Shown here piece after piece: positions 24,533 through 32,363 of a DNA stretch of 33,758 bases. This stretch comes from DATFXM01 sp035315885 (GTDB lineage: Bacteria; Acidobacteriota; Blastocatellia; UBA7656). The notes beneath the pieces are model-generated. The model was given only the letters and a program-made list of their open reading frames with translations, had not been told where the DNA came from and searched no databases. Location of the stretch: positions 1 through 33,758 of the forward strand of contig DATFXM010000112.1 of assembly GCA_035315885.1 (NCBI GenBank), in the 5' to 3' direction. A program made the position numbers and the translations under genes. Within the stretch, counting starts at the first letter, position 1. The number at the start of each line of letters is the position of its first letter.

Positions 24533-25153
24533 ATGACCGTTCTTGATTATTTCGTCCTGTCAGTACTGTTGGCGTCGGTGATCGCAGGTGCCGCCAAAGG
24601 CATCATAAAGGGCGCAGTGTCGCTGATTTTTGCCGTTCTGGGTTTGTTCGCCGCGGTGCGATTCTATGAGACGGCAGCGAACCTGGTCGCGTGGGCGACT
24701 CCAGGAGAACGAGCGGCCCAGCTCGTAGGTTTTCTGGCCGTGTTCACACTGGTGCTCGCAGTTGGTGCCGGCGTTTCTTTTGCGCTGAGAAAGACGCTCC
24801 GGCGCGCAAGCTTGTCATGGGTTGACCATGCCTTTGGCGCAGGATTCGGAGCATTGCGGGGTTGGCTGGTCTGTTCGGCGGTCTATCTGGCGCTGACCGC
24901 CTTTCCGATCCGGCCGGAGGCGGTGACGCAGGCGACTCTTGCTCCAGTGCTCCTTCAGGGAGCGAGGGTCATTGCCTATTTGACGTCACCCGAAATGCGG
25001 CAGAAGTTCACGACAGGTTACGAAACGGCTCAAGAGATCTGGAAAAGATCTCAACAACAAGGGTGGGGACACGAATCGAGAGGAGAAGCAGGAAATGAAA
25101 AGCAGGCTCGAAGCCCTGGTGATGGAAATGGTAGAGAAGGGAATACTATTTGA
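24533..25153 (+). CDS. cvpA: CvpA family membrane protein
   Basis: This 206-aa protein has four predicted membrane helices in its first 150 residues. The start MTVLDYFVLSVLLASVIAGAAKGIIKG and the FGAGFGALRGWLV motif are typical of the CvpA/colicin V production family. In E. coli CvpA is linked to colicin V export and envelope stress, and its biochemical role is unclear. The last 55 residues are hydrophilic, and the final 19 codons overlap the following HTH gene in another frame. No Shine-Dalgarno sequence precedes the ATG, which lies 16 nt after a heptad array. CvpA genes often sit near purine genes (cvpA–purF in E. coli), and here the neighbour is purC. Confidence 0.85.
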   Translation: MTVLDYFVLSVLLASVIAGAAKGIIKGAVSLIFAVLGLFAAVRFYETAANLVAWATPGERAAQLVGFLAVFTLVLAVGAGVSFALRKTLRRASLSWVDHAFGAGFGALRGWLVCSAVYLALTAFPIRPEAVTQATLAPVLLQGARVIAYLTSPEMRQKFTTGYETAQEIWKRSQQQGWGHESRGEAGNEKQARSPGDGNGREGNTI

Positions 25154-25379
25154 GGACGCGGTTCAAGAATTCGAGAAGCATTTCATTCTGTCCGTGCTGA
25201 GGAGAACCAAAGGGAACCTTTCAAAGGCGGCCGAAGAGCTGCGAATTCACCGAAATACGCTGTCCAAGAGAGTGGAAAAGTACTACCAGAACGGTCACAT
25301 GATAGGGGCACGCAGACGTCAGGTCGCAAAGAAAACTGCACAGCAAGCAAAAGCTGCCGCCGCAAAGAGTTCAAAGTAA
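25095..25379 (+). CDS. Fis-type helix-turn-helix protein
   Basis: This 94-aa protein has a C-terminal-type Fis/NtrC helix-turn-helix at about residues 20–62: FILSVLRRTKGNLSKAAEEL followed by RIHRNTLSKRVEKY. The tail is rich in Lys, Ala and Gln (about 70–94) and is likely to bind DNA non-specifically. It lacks the AAA+ and receiver domains of NtrC-class regulators. The ATG at 25095 follows AGGAG (25081–25085) and GCAGGAA, a good ribosome site. It overlaps the end of cvpA by 59 nt in a different frame, so the two are probably co-transcribed. Targets are unknown. Confidence 0.82.
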   Translation: MKSRLEALVMEMVEKGILFEDAVQEFEKHFILSVLRRTKGNLSKAAEELRIHRNTLSKRVEKYYQNGHMIGARRRQVAKKTAQQAKAAAAKSSK

Positions 25380-25403
25380 GAGTTCTAAGTAAGCGGAATC
25401 AAA

Positions 25404-25415
25404 GACTCGCGAGTC
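25404..25415. repeat. 12-nt perfect palindrome GACTCGCGAGTC
   Basis: It lies between the convergent HTH gene and tlpA. Read from the tlpA side it is followed by TTTG, so it might act as a weak terminator, but the stem is short and the T-run minimal. Confidence 0.3.
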
Positions 25416-25462
25416 CCCAAGCCAAAAGCCGTGGCCGATCTGCGACCGCCCCGCAAGGGACG

Positions 25463-26005
25463 TTAGTCCGTACCCTCCGAACTGCCCAAAAGCTTTTGTA
25501 TGTCTTCTTCCAGTTGTTCCGTTTTCCGGGGCCCGGACCCGATATACTTTCGGAATATCTTGAGGTCCTTTGTCACGAGGAACGTGGTGGGGAAACCCAT
25601 GATGTTGAAGTCGTAGGCCTGATTGTCGTCGCCCATCAGTACGGTGTACTTCATACCGTTGCGAGCGATCAGCGGTTTTACTTCTTTCAGTTCGCCGGAG
25701 GCAAGCGTGACGCCGACAATTTTGAGTCCGCGCGCCGCATATTTGTCCTGGAGTTTGTTGAGTGAGGGGATCTCGGCAATGCACGGCCCGCACCAGGTGG
25801 CCCAGAAGTCCAGCACTACGACCTTACCTTTGAAGATATCGGTCGAGACCCGCTTGCCCTTCAGGTCCTGGAGGTTCATGGCCGGAAGGCTTTTGAGATC
25901 GGTTTGATTATCATCGGACACTTTTTGTGGGTTGGTCAGACCGCCCGCCAGGACAGGCTGAAGCGCGAACGCCGTTGCCAGTGCGATTGTCAGTATTGAG
26001 CGCAT
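25463..26005 (-). CDS. TlpA/ResA-like thioredoxin-fold protein, exported
   Basis: This 180-aa protein has an N-terminal signal peptide (MRSILTIALATAFALQPVLAG) and a thioredoxin fold with the active site WATWCGPC, followed by EIPSLNKLQDKY and the cis-proline loop GFPTTFLV. These features define the TlpA/ResA/DsbE class, which reduces disulfides outside the cytoplasm, often for cytochrome c maturation. No cytochrome maturation genes are nearby, so the client is unknown. GGAGG sits before the ATG (26005). The gene is convergent with the Fis-type gene and divergent from the zinc-ribbon gene. Confidence 0.9.
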   Translation of the reverse strand: MRSILTIALATAFALQPVLAGGLTNPQKVSDDNQTDLKSLPAMNLQDLKGKRVSTDIFKGKVVVLDFWATWCGPCIAEIPSLNKLQDKYAARGLKIVGVTLASGELKEVKPLIARNGMKYTVLMGDDNQAYDFNIMGFPTTFLVTKDLKIFRKYIGSGPRKTEQLEEDIQKLLGSSEGTD

Positions 26006-26083
26006 TGCCTACCTCCGAGAGAACATCCGGGCGTTTCGCGTATTCTAGCGAAAATTGAGGCCAGTGGTAAATGTCGAATCTGC

Positions 26084-26140
26084 TGAGATGAGGAGATGAG
26101 ATGGGGGCGTCAGGTAATGGGATGAGGGGATGAACTTACT
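26084..26140. repeat. GATGAG-rich imperfect repeats in the divergent tlpA/zinc-ribbon region
   Basis: Copies of GAGATGAG, GGGATGAG and GGGGATGA follow each other with unequal spacing (7 to 9 nt). It resembles the heptad arrays in style but the period is not constant, so membership is doubtful. Confidence 0.35.
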
Positions 26141-26205
26141 GCGATAAGCTTGAGCGACGCGGAGTTGATGTAGTAGACTGCCAGTGAAAAACATGGAGGA
26201 ACCCT

Positions 26206-26949
26206 GTGAGCCCTGAACTGAGCCAGCTCATTGAGCTCCAGGAACTCGACCTAGAGATACTTCGTATCTCCGACAGACTTGCGAGGATACCGGCAGAACG
26301 GGATCAGATAGAAAAAGAGTTCAACGAACGCGCGAGTGAGTTCCTGGCACTGAAAGATTCGCATCAGCAAAGTTTTGAACAGCGTAAACAGCTAGAGCAG
26401 GAACTTGCCACCACTCAACAAAACCTCGAAAAGTTTGAGCTGGACAAGACACGAGTAACCAACGAAAAGCAGTACAAAGCTGTATTGCTTGAAATCGACA
26501 CCGCTCGAAAGCATATAGGCGCAGTTGAGTCCGAAATCCTTCGCCTCATGGATGAGGCAGAAAAACTCGAAGCACAGATCAAAGAAAAATCGCCCGAAGT
26601 CGAGGAGCTAAGGGCACAGGTAGATGAGACACTGATCTCACTGGACGCCGAAATGGCGCGGGCCGACAGTCAGCTTTTGGAAATTAATCAGCGGCGCGCC
26701 CAACTGGCTGCGCTTCTGCCAAAGAGCCTCTTCTCCACCTATGACCGTATGAGCAGACTCCGGCGCGGGCAAGCCCTTTCTGAAGTAAGCAATGAAGGTA
26801 TTTGCGCCGTTTGCCGAATGCGCGTGCGCCCAAAAGTTTTCAGCGATGTACGCAAGGGTGACCAGCTTGTCACCTGTGAAAGCTGCGGACGCATACTCTA
26901 CTACCGCAACGAGACCTCACAGTCCGCTGAAGCCGCCACGCGCGATTAG
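26206..26949 (+). CDS. Coiled-coil protein with C4 zinc ribbon (CdsZ/DUF164-like)
   Basis: This 247-aa protein is mostly one long coiled coil (about 1–180, rich in Glu, Leu and Gln) that ends in a zinc ribbon: ICAVCRMRVRP (about 200–210) and LVTCESCGRILYYR (about 223–237), with four cysteines in two CxxC pairs. This architecture matches the C4-type zinc ribbon family (DUF164, CdsZ), for which nucleic acid or translation-related roles have been proposed but are not settled. The GTG at 26206 follows a clear GGAGG. The next 100 nt up to the following gene contain nothing I can assign. Confidence 0.85.
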   Translation: MSPELSQLIELQELDLEILRISDRLARIPAERDQIEKEFNERASEFLALKDSHQQSFEQRKQLEQELATTQQNLEKFELDKTRVTNEKQYKAVLLEIDTARKHIGAVESEILRLMDEAEKLEAQIKEKSPEVEELRAQVDETLISLDAEMARADSQLLEINQRRAQLAALLPKSLFSTYDRMSRLRRGQALSEVSNEGICAVCRMRVRPKVFSDVRKGDQLVTCESCGRILYYRNETSQSAEAATRD

Positions 26950-27054
26950 CCCCTGGCGACTTAAGCTTGGTCGCATCCATCGCGCTTGCTCCCGAGGAGT
27001 ATCGGGCCCCCGCCTGCGACTTCCTTAGGATGAAGCGTTATCGAGGTAGTTAAA

Positions 27055-27942
27055 GTGCCTGGTCTAGCACGCAAAAGAATCGCTATGGAAGTAATCCCAG
27101 AAGCCTGGTACCGAGCTGATGCAGACGATAACCCCGCATCCGCGTCTCTTCGCTACAGGCCGGCTATTCTGGTCGAGTGTTCGGTTAACTTCAGGAGCCT
27201 TCGGGCAGGACTCAATCATTCCGAAGAGAGGAACTATACCGCGTGGCTTCCGCAAGGGGACCTCGCCGTCGACTGGGACTGTCCGGCAGTCGAGAAGTTC
27301 GATCCCGGTCGTCTCGCGTCGAGTCCTGATCCGTCGATCACTTTTGTAGAAGGAAGCTTCCACAAAGTCCCTCAGGACTTCGATCAGTACGAAAGCGAGC
27401 TCGTCGACAAGCTCGTGCGTAATAAACGACTGAAGCTCTTCTTCAACCCGGTGTTTGGTATCTTCTCGTCCCCGGGCGAGGCGCTTGAGGACTTCATGCC
27501 CCACGTGGGCGAGGCGGCACTGGCGCGAGTCGAACCTGAGTTGATGCGCCTGAGAACCAGGTTCGAGCTTCAGCTCGAGCAGGTTCGCGAAGCCCAGATA
27601 TCAAGGGGGTCGTCCTCCGAAGACCTCAACACCGAGTGGTTCATCTCGCGCAAACTTCATTTCTTCGCCAGCGAGAATCGGCTCGCAGACATGTTCTCCA
27701 ACCTTGCCGGTTCGGTGTTTGGATCGAAGGAAGTGCGCGTGGAGAATGAATCATGTAAAGCGGACGAGTGGGAGCTGAGGGAAGACCTGGAACGCCTTGA
27801 ACAGGAGGCCGGCAAGGCACTGCGTACTGTCTACGATGAGTATCTTGCGTCGGCCAGCGAGTACGACGTCTTCGAGATTGGTCTCCAGCCAGACAACATT
27901 CAGGTTGTTCGCCGGATGCTGCTCTGGGTGCCGGGGTGCTGA
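27055..27942 (+). CDS. Orphan protein resembling the C-terminal part of HerA-like ATPases
   Basis: The exact function of this 295-aa protein is not recognised. Several features recall the C-terminal region of DUF87/HerA-type ATP-binding proteins, from memory: LRYRPAILVECSVNF, VDWDCPAVEKFDP, KLVRNKRLKLFFNP followed by SSPGEALEDF, and a coiled coil LMRLRTRFELQLEQVREA. The ATPase domain itself, with Walker A and B, is absent and no such gene is upstream (an in-frame stop lies at 27031). It may be a stand-alone partner or a fossil of a larger gene. A second coiled-coil-like stretch occupies about 245–275. The GTG at 27055 follows GAGGT; ATG 27085 is possible. The stop TGA lies in the first unit of a heptad array. 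Confidence 0.6.
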   Translation: MPGLARKRIAMEVIPEAWYRADADDNPASASLRYRPAILVECSVNFRSLRAGLNHSEERNYTAWLPQGDLAVDWDCPAVEKFDPGRLASSPDPSITFVEGSFHKVPQDFDQYESELVDKLVRNKRLKLFFNPVFGIFSSPGEALEDFMPHVGEAALARVEPELMRLRTRFELQLEQVREAQISRGSSSEDLNTEWFISRKLHFFASENRLADMFSNLAGSVFGSKEVRVENESCKADEWELREDLERLEQEAGKALRTVYDEYLASASEYDVFEIGLQPDNIQVVRRMLLWVPGC

Positions 27943-28061
27943 GGACTGAGTGCTGAGTGCTGAGTGCTGAGTGCTCCGTTGCGGATTCTCGTCGATTTAG
28001 CTCCATTTTTTGGATGAATTGATAACACCAGTCGAACTCAGCACTCAGCACTTTGAATCCG
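27936..28061. repeat. Facing heptad arrays between the orphan gene and nadK
   Basis: The left arm is GTGCTGA, GGACTGA, GTGCTGA, GTGCTGA, GTGCTGA, GTGCTCC (27936–27977). The right arm is GAACTCA, GCACTCA, GCACTTT, GAATCCG (28034–28061). The upstream gene's stop TGA (27940–27942) is part of the first unit. About 56 nt of unique sequence separate the arms. Confidence 0.88.
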
Positions 28062-28076
28062 CACTTTGAGCCCTCT

Positions 28077-28946
28077 ATGCCTCAGCAGCCGCCCACCAGA
28101 CTCGGAATCATCACCAAACCCAGTGAACCGCGAGCCGATAAGCTTGCCGCGGAGATCGCTCATTGGGCCGCCGATCACGAGATAAATCTGTTCGTCAACG
28201 ACCGGATAAAGAATCTTCCCGCGGGAACCTTTAACGCTACCGCAAGGGAGATCGCCGACAATTCCGATTTGTTGATCGTCCTCGGTGGTGACGGAACAAT
28301 GATCGCCACTGCGCGGCTCGTCAGCGGCAAAGGAACTCCGGTCCTGGGCATCAACCTCGGTTCGCTCGGCTATCTCGCGGAATTCTCCAGCGACGAAGCG
28401 CTACCGGCACTCGAGCTGGTAATTCGTGGGGACTATAAGCTGGACAAACGGATGATGCTGGACTGGTCGGTGCTCAGAGACGGCGATCGCGTAGGATCCG
28501 GAAGCGTGCTCAACGATGTCGTAGTCAACAAATCGGCCATCGCCAGGATCATCGAAATCGATTGCACCGCGGACCGGCACTACGTCACCACCTATCGAGC
28601 CGACGGGCTGATAGTCGCCACCCCTACAGGGTCAACCGCTTACAATCTGTCCGCAGGTGGCCCGATCATCGCACCGGGCACCGAAGCAATCACCATCGCT
28701 CCCATCTGTCCACATACGCTTACAAACCGGCCGCTGGTCCTGCCTCTTTACTGTCACATCGAATTGAGACTGAACACTCGCGAGCAGGAAGTCATGCTCA
28801 CCTCAGACGGACAGATCGGCATCCCGCTGTTCGATGGCGATCTGATCCAGATCGCGAAGAGCGACAAGACATTCAACACAATCGCGCCTAACGACCGCGA
28901 CTACTTTGAAGTGCTCCGGAGCAAATTGAAGTGGAGCGGGCGTTGA
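28077..28946 (+). CDS. nadK: NAD kinase
   Basis: This 289-aa enzyme makes NADP from NAD and ATP. The GGDGTM loop in LIVLGGDGTMIATAR, NLGSLGYLAEFSSDEA, TPTGSTAYNLSAGGP and the PICPHTLTNRPLVLP segment are the family signatures. The frame is open to a TTG at 28053, but that lies at the edge of the repeat, and ATG 28077 gives the usual N-terminus just before RLGIITKP. Only weak TTGAG precedes the start. The heptad arm ends about 15 nt upstream. The gene is followed by a rhomboid protease on the same strand. Confidence 0.96.
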   Translation: MPQQPPTRLGIITKPSEPRADKLAAEIAHWAADHEINLFVNDRIKNLPAGTFNATAREIADNSDLLIVLGGDGTMIATARLVSGKGTPVLGINLGSLGYLAEFSSDEALPALELVIRGDYKLDKRMMLDWSVLRDGDRVGSGSVLNDVVVNKSAIARIIEIDCTADRHYVTTYRADGLIVATPTGSTAYNLSAGGPIIAPGTEAITIAPICPHTLTNRPLVLPLYCHIELRLNTREQEVMLTSDGQIGIPLFDGDLIQIAKSDKTFNTIAPNDRDYFEVLRSKLKWSGR

Positions 28947-29031
28947 GGATTGCATTAACCTGCCTGCGTCTGTAATGGTAGACAATGTATCCCGAGCTCA
29001 GGCGGACTGAACGTTTCACCAGAGGCAAGAG

Positions 29032-29808
29032 ATGCTGCTACCGATAGGCGACGACAACACTGAGCGGAACACTACTCCGTTCGTCACGTGGGGAATAATC
29101 GCGGCAAACGTCCTGGTTTTCGTTTTTCTGCAGGGCATTGGTCGAACAAAAGAGGGCGAGGCATTCACCTACGGATTCTCGGTTGTTCCATACGAGATCA
29201 CCCACAATGTTGATCTGAAGACGCCGACGCCGATTGCGGGAGCGGAGCCTGAGGGTGACCCGCGGCTCGGACCGCGTCGGGTCGTGGCGATTCCGCAAAT
29301 GCCCGGGCCAAGCCCGATCTGGCTGACTCTGTTTACGGCGATGTTCATGCACGGAGGGTTTGCGCATATCGGGTTCAATATGCTCTTCCTGTGGGTATTC
29401 GGAGACAACATCGAAGACAACTTCGGGCACTTGAAATTTCTGCTGTTCTACGTGCTTAGTGGTCTTGCAGCGTCTTTCGCGCAAATCGTTGTAAACCCCG
29501 ATTCATTGATTCCGAACCTGGGTGCATCGGGAGCGATTGCGGGCGTGATGGGAGCTTACATAATAATGTTTCCGCATAACCGCGTCAGAACGCTTCTCCC
29601 GCTAGGCATTTTTTGGACGACGATCGAAGTTCCCGCTTTGGTGGCGTTGGGATTGTGGATAGTCACGCAGATATTCAGCCAGTACACTGCGTCGTTCCAG
29701 CACACGCAAGGGGGTGGAGTCGCCTACATGGCGCACATCGGCGGGTTCGCCGCGGGTCTGGTCATGTCCTTCATATTCCGCCGCAGAAAAGAGCGACTCG
29801 GTTATTAA
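29032..29808 (+). CDS. Rhomboid family intramembrane serine protease
   Basis: This 258-aa protein has about six membrane helices. The catalytic serine is in GASGAIAG (S166) and the catalytic histidine is H235 in MAHIGGFAAG. The HGGFAHIGFNMLFLWVFGDN segment with its conserved His and Asn and the long loop between the first two helices are typical of bacterial rhomboids. Such proteases cut membrane proteins within or near the membrane, and the substrate here is unknown. The ATG follows GAGG. The family is often annotated only as rhomboid because no bacterial substrate is known in most species. Confidence 0.93.
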   Translation: MLLPIGDDNTERNTTPFVTWGIIAANVLVFVFLQGIGRTKEGEAFTYGFSVVPYEITHNVDLKTPTPIAGAEPEGDPRLGPRRVVAIPQMPGPSPIWLTLFTAMFMHGGFAHIGFNMLFLWVFGDNIEDNFGHLKFLLFYVLSGLAASFAQIVVNPDSLIPNLGASGAIAGVMGAYIIMFPHNRVRTLLPLGIFWTTIEVPALVALGLWIVTQIFSQYTASFQHTQGGGVAYMAHIGGFAAGLVMSFIFRRRKERLGY

Positions 29809-29855
29809 TCCGGAAAAAACCCGCGTTAGACCAGGGGAGAAAAAGGAGCAGGAGG

Positions 29856-30260
29856 ATGACTGAAGTACTTGAGCATTCCGGGTTGGTAGTCGAGGAGACA
29901 CCGGAGCAGGAACTGAATCTGCCGGACCTCGATACATTCCAATATAAATTCAAGGGCAGGGAACTGAAGATCTCGTTCAACTGCCCTGAATTCACCGCGA
30001 TTTGTCCGTTCTCAGATTTTCCGGATTTTGCGACGATCAAGATCGATTACGTTCCAAACGAGCTCTGTATAGAGCTGAAGTCGCTGAAGCTGTATATAAA
30101 CGCTTACCGCAACGTAAAGATCTTCCACGAACACGTAGTGAACAGGATCTTGAACGATCTGGTTCGAGCATGCGATCCGATATCAATGGACATCGAGGGT
30201 GACTTCAACGTTCGCGGCAATATCAAGACCGTGATGCGAGCATCCTATAAGAAGTGCTGA
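29856..30260 (+). CDS. queF: NADPH-dependent 7-cyano-7-deazaguanine reductase
   Basis: This 134-aa enzyme reduces the nitrile of preQ0 to the amine of preQ1 in queuosine synthesis. It is the short single-domain (type I, YkvM) form. The catalytic cysteine is C50 in TAICPFSDFPDF and the catalytic Asp is D57. The QueF motif ELKSLKLY is present. The ATG at 29856 follows AAAGGAG and GGAGG, and a longer upstream frame overlaps the rhomboid gene and is not used. The stop TGA is in the first unit of a heptad array, so the protein ends YKKC. The other queuosine genes (queCDE, tgt) are not in this window. Confidence 0.94.
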   Translation: MTEVLEHSGLVVEETPEQELNLPDLDTFQYKFKGRELKISFNCPEFTAICPFSDFPDFATIKIDYVPNELCIELKSLKLYINAYRNVKIFHEHVVNRILNDLVRACDPISMDIEGDFNVRGNIKTVMRASYKKC

Positions 30261-30346
30261 GTGCTGAGTGGCGCTCGAAGGCTTAAGCAACGGTGGCTAC
30301 CCAGTACTCGGGACTCAGCACTCAGCACTCAGCACTCAGCACTACC
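30254..30346. repeat. Facing heptad arrays between queF and the 117-aa gene
   Basis: The left arm is GTGCTGA, GTGCTGA (30254–30267), with the queF stop inside its first unit. A unique stretch follows, then CAACGGTGGCTACCCAG (30288–30304) and the right arm ACTCGGG, ACTCAGC four times and ACTACC (30306–30346), ending directly before the ATG at 30347. Confidence 0.88.
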
Positions 30347-30700
30347 ATGGAGAAGTCGTATTACATCGTGACCTTCAAGTCGGAATACTTCGCCGAGTTT
30401 TCGGCAAATCAGGATTCGGGCCAGGAACCCCTCGACCGCGAAGAACAACGGCGGCTACCCAGCCCTCAGGACTCAGGACTCGGCACTCAGCACTCAGAAC
30501 TCCCAAGGGTGATCCTTGGGATCACTCAGGGAGGTTTTGGTCAGGACGTCATCAATGACGAACAGCAGGTCAAGGAGCGGTTCCTCGAATACCTCTTTTC
30601 CTTCGAAGACATCGATCTTCCCCGAACTTCTCAGGTCTTCGACGCGTATTTTCGCCTGGATGCCGCGTCGGAGTTCATCGACCTGGACGAAGAGATCTAA
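30347..30700 (+). CDS. Hypothetical protein carrying an in-frame heptad repeat
   Basis: I do not recognise this 117-aa protein. A conserved-looking N-terminus (MEKSYYIVTFKSEYFAEF) and a C-terminal part (VILGITQGGFGQDVINDEQ, then ...FLEYLFSFEDIDLPRTSQVFDAYFRLD) flank residues about 34–53, which are encoded by a second copy of the repeat found just upstream (CAACGGCGGCTACCCAG plus five heptads, 30446–30500). The frame stays open because this orientation of the unit has no stop codon in any frame. The ATG at 30347 follows the upstream array directly without a Shine-Dalgarno sequence. It is probably a small cytoplasmic protein; its function is unknown. Confidence 0.65.
   Translation: MEKSYYIVTFKSEYFAEFSANQDSGQEPLDREEQRRLPSPQDSGLGTQHSELPRVILGITQGGFGQDVINDEQQVKERFLEYLFSFEDIDLPRTSQVFDAYFRLDAASEFIDLDEEI
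30446..30504. repeat. Heptad array copy inside the 117-aa coding sequence
   Basis: CAACGGCGGCTACCCAG (30446–30462) is followed by one base and the units CCTCAGG, ACTCAGG, ACTCGGC, ACTCAGC, ACTCAGA, ACTCCC. It matches the element at 30288–30346 in both flank and unit phase, 158 nt away, which suggests that the repeat has a defined 5' end and has been duplicated. Confidence 0.85.
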
Positions 30701-30740
30701 CCGGGAGCGATGAGCCCTTCGTCGCGCCGGAATACCGTCG

Positions 30741-31640
30741 ATGAAGCTAACACTAAAGACACCCGCAAACTTTAACTTCAAGCGCACCGCGATAAGTCAC
30801 GGTTGGTACGCGTTGCCGCCGTTTGACCTGGATGACAGCAGTTGGGTCCTTACGAGGGTCATCGATTCAGGCAACGGACAACCCCTAACCGTGAAGCTCC
30901 TCGCGGGCGATGGCTGTCTCAAGATTGAAAGCAAGCTTAGCGTCAGCCGCCAGACCGCGGCCAAAGTTGTCCGGGATGTCCGGCATATGCTGCGTATCGA
31001 CGAGAATCTCGCGGGCTTTTACGACTCGGTCTCCGCGGAACCTGAGTTTGGGTGGATCGCGGCATCGGGCGCGGGCAGACTCCTTCGCGCGCCGACTGTG
31101 TTCGAAGACCTGGTGAAGACAATTTGCACGACAAACTGTTCTTGGGCACTCACCGACAAGATGGTACGAGCTCTTGTCTCGTTGCTTGGCGAGCCCGCGG
31201 CCGACGGACGCCACGCTTTTCCAGATGCGAAGACGATGGCCGAGGCTCCAGCGTCCTTTTATCGCGACGAAGTCCGCGCGGGCTACCGCGCCCCTTACCT
31301 GAAGGAATTGGCCGAGCGCGTCGCGGGCCAGGAGCTTGACCCGGAATCATGGCTATCCAGCGGGTTGCCGACGCCTGAGTTGCGAAAACAGATGAAGCAA
31401 GTTAAAGGCGTTGGAGACTATGCCGCCGAGAATCTCCTGAAGCTTGTTGGACGATATGACGTCCTTGCGCTTGATTCGTGGGTGAGAGCCAAGTTTGCTC
31501 GAACGCGAAATCGCGCGCGCAGCGCCTCGGACAAGAAGATCGGACGCTTTTACGCCCGCTTTGGCGAATGGAAGGGCCTTGTGCTGTGGTGCGACTTGAC
31601 TCGCGATTGGCTTGAGACCCCGAGCGATCTCAAATGGTGA
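30741..31640 (+). CDS. HhH-GPD superfamily DNA glycosylase
   Basis: This 299-aa base-excision repair enzyme has a helix-hairpin-helix at about 214–233, with KGVGDYAAENLL at 222–233, and the catalytic aspartate D245 in LALDSW. The N-terminal half (WYALPPFDLDD and following) resembles the beta domain of OGG1/AlkA. The lysine found in bifunctional OGG1 (in VGxKVAD) is not present (VGDYAAE), so it is likely a monofunctional glycosylase like AlkA. The base removed cannot be told. The ATG at 30741 has only a weak ribosome site. It is convergent, with a gap of 12 nt, with the nth gene, a second DNA repair gene. Confidence 0.85.
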   Translation: MKLTLKTPANFNFKRTAISHGWYALPPFDLDDSSWVLTRVIDSGNGQPLTVKLLAGDGCLKIESKLSVSRQTAAKVVRDVRHMLRIDENLAGFYDSVSAEPEFGWIAASGAGRLLRAPTVFEDLVKTICTTNCSWALTDKMVRALVSLLGEPAADGRHAFPDAKTMAEAPASFYRDEVRAGYRAPYLKELAERVAGQELDPESWLSSGLPTPELRKQMKQVKGVGDYAAENLLKLVGRYDVLALDSWVRAKFARTRNRARSASDKKIGRFYARFGEWKGLVLWCDLTRDWLETPSDLKW

Positions 31641-31652
31641 GCCCGCTGTCTC

Positions 31653-32327
31653 TCACTTGGCTTGTTCTTTTAGGAGTTTTGAACTCTTGAGAAGCGAAGA
31701 GGGGCAGTGGCGTTCGACTACGCAGCGTGCGCACTCCGGGCTTCTCGCTTTACAGACTTTTCGACCATGGAAGATCAGCAGGTGCGAAAAGTCTATCCAG
31801 TCTTTCTTGGGTACGACCTCGAGAAGATCCTTCTCGATTTTCTCGGGCTGTTTTTGTTTTGTAAGTCCAAGGCGCCCCGATAGCCGGGCAACGTGAGTGT
31901 CGACTACGATGCCCGCCGCTATCCCGAACGCATTGCCCAGGACGACATTCGCAGTCTTGCGTGCGACCCCTGGGAGAGCGAGCAGCTCATCGAGAGTCTT
32001 CGGGACTTCGCCCGAGTGTTCGTCGAGTATTTTTTGACAGGCGCCTTGAATCGATTTCGTTTTGTTCCGAAAGAACCCGGTAGAGTGAATGTCCTGCTCG
32101 AGCTCAGCCGGAGGCACCTTCAAGTAGTCGGAGCACGAATGGTATTTTCTAAACAAATCCGCGGTCACTATGTTGACGCGTTCGTCGGTGCATTGAGCCG
32201 AGAGTATCGTAGCAATCAGCAGCTCGAGGGGATTTGAGTGGTTCAGGCTGCATTGCGCATCAGGGTATTCCTTCTTCAACCTGTTGATGATCTTCTTTGT
32301 TCGCGATTTCAGTTCAGGAGTCGCCAA
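31653..32327 (-). CDS. nth: Endonuclease III
   Basis: This 224-aa bifunctional glycosylase/AP lyase removes oxidised pyrimidines. The HhH motif LPGVARKTANVVLG carries catalytic K124, and D143 lies in VDTHVARLSGRLG. A [4Fe-4S] cluster is bound by four cysteines in the C-x6-C-x2-C-x5-C pattern of CKARSPECARCVVERHC. The length and motifs fit Nth. The start is TTG at 32327, supported by GAGGT 5–9 nt upstream. The gene follows the LLM oxidoreductase on the same strand with a gap of 36 nt. Confidence 0.95.
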   Translation of the reverse strand: MATPELKSRTKKIINRLKKEYPDAQCSLNHSNPLELLIATILSAQCTDERVNIVTADLFRKYHSCSDYLKVPPAELEQDIHSTGFFRNKTKSIQGACQKILDEHSGEVPKTLDELLALPGVARKTANVVLGNAFGIAAGIVVDTHVARLSGRLGLTKQKQPEKIEKDLLEVVPKKDWIDFSHLLIFHGRKVCKARSPECARCVVERHCPSSLLKSSKLLKEQAK

Positions 32328-32363
32328 CCTTTACCTCGCAGATTTGGTTTCGAATTTGAGTGG

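Noticed and set aside
27936..28061. CRISPR array
   Set aside because: The repeats are 7 bp in direct tandem without spacers, and no cas genes are present.
29613..29855. N-terminal extension of QueF
   Set aside because: This part overlaps the rhomboid gene; the strong GGAGG before ATG 29856 and the normal length of type I QueF decide the start.
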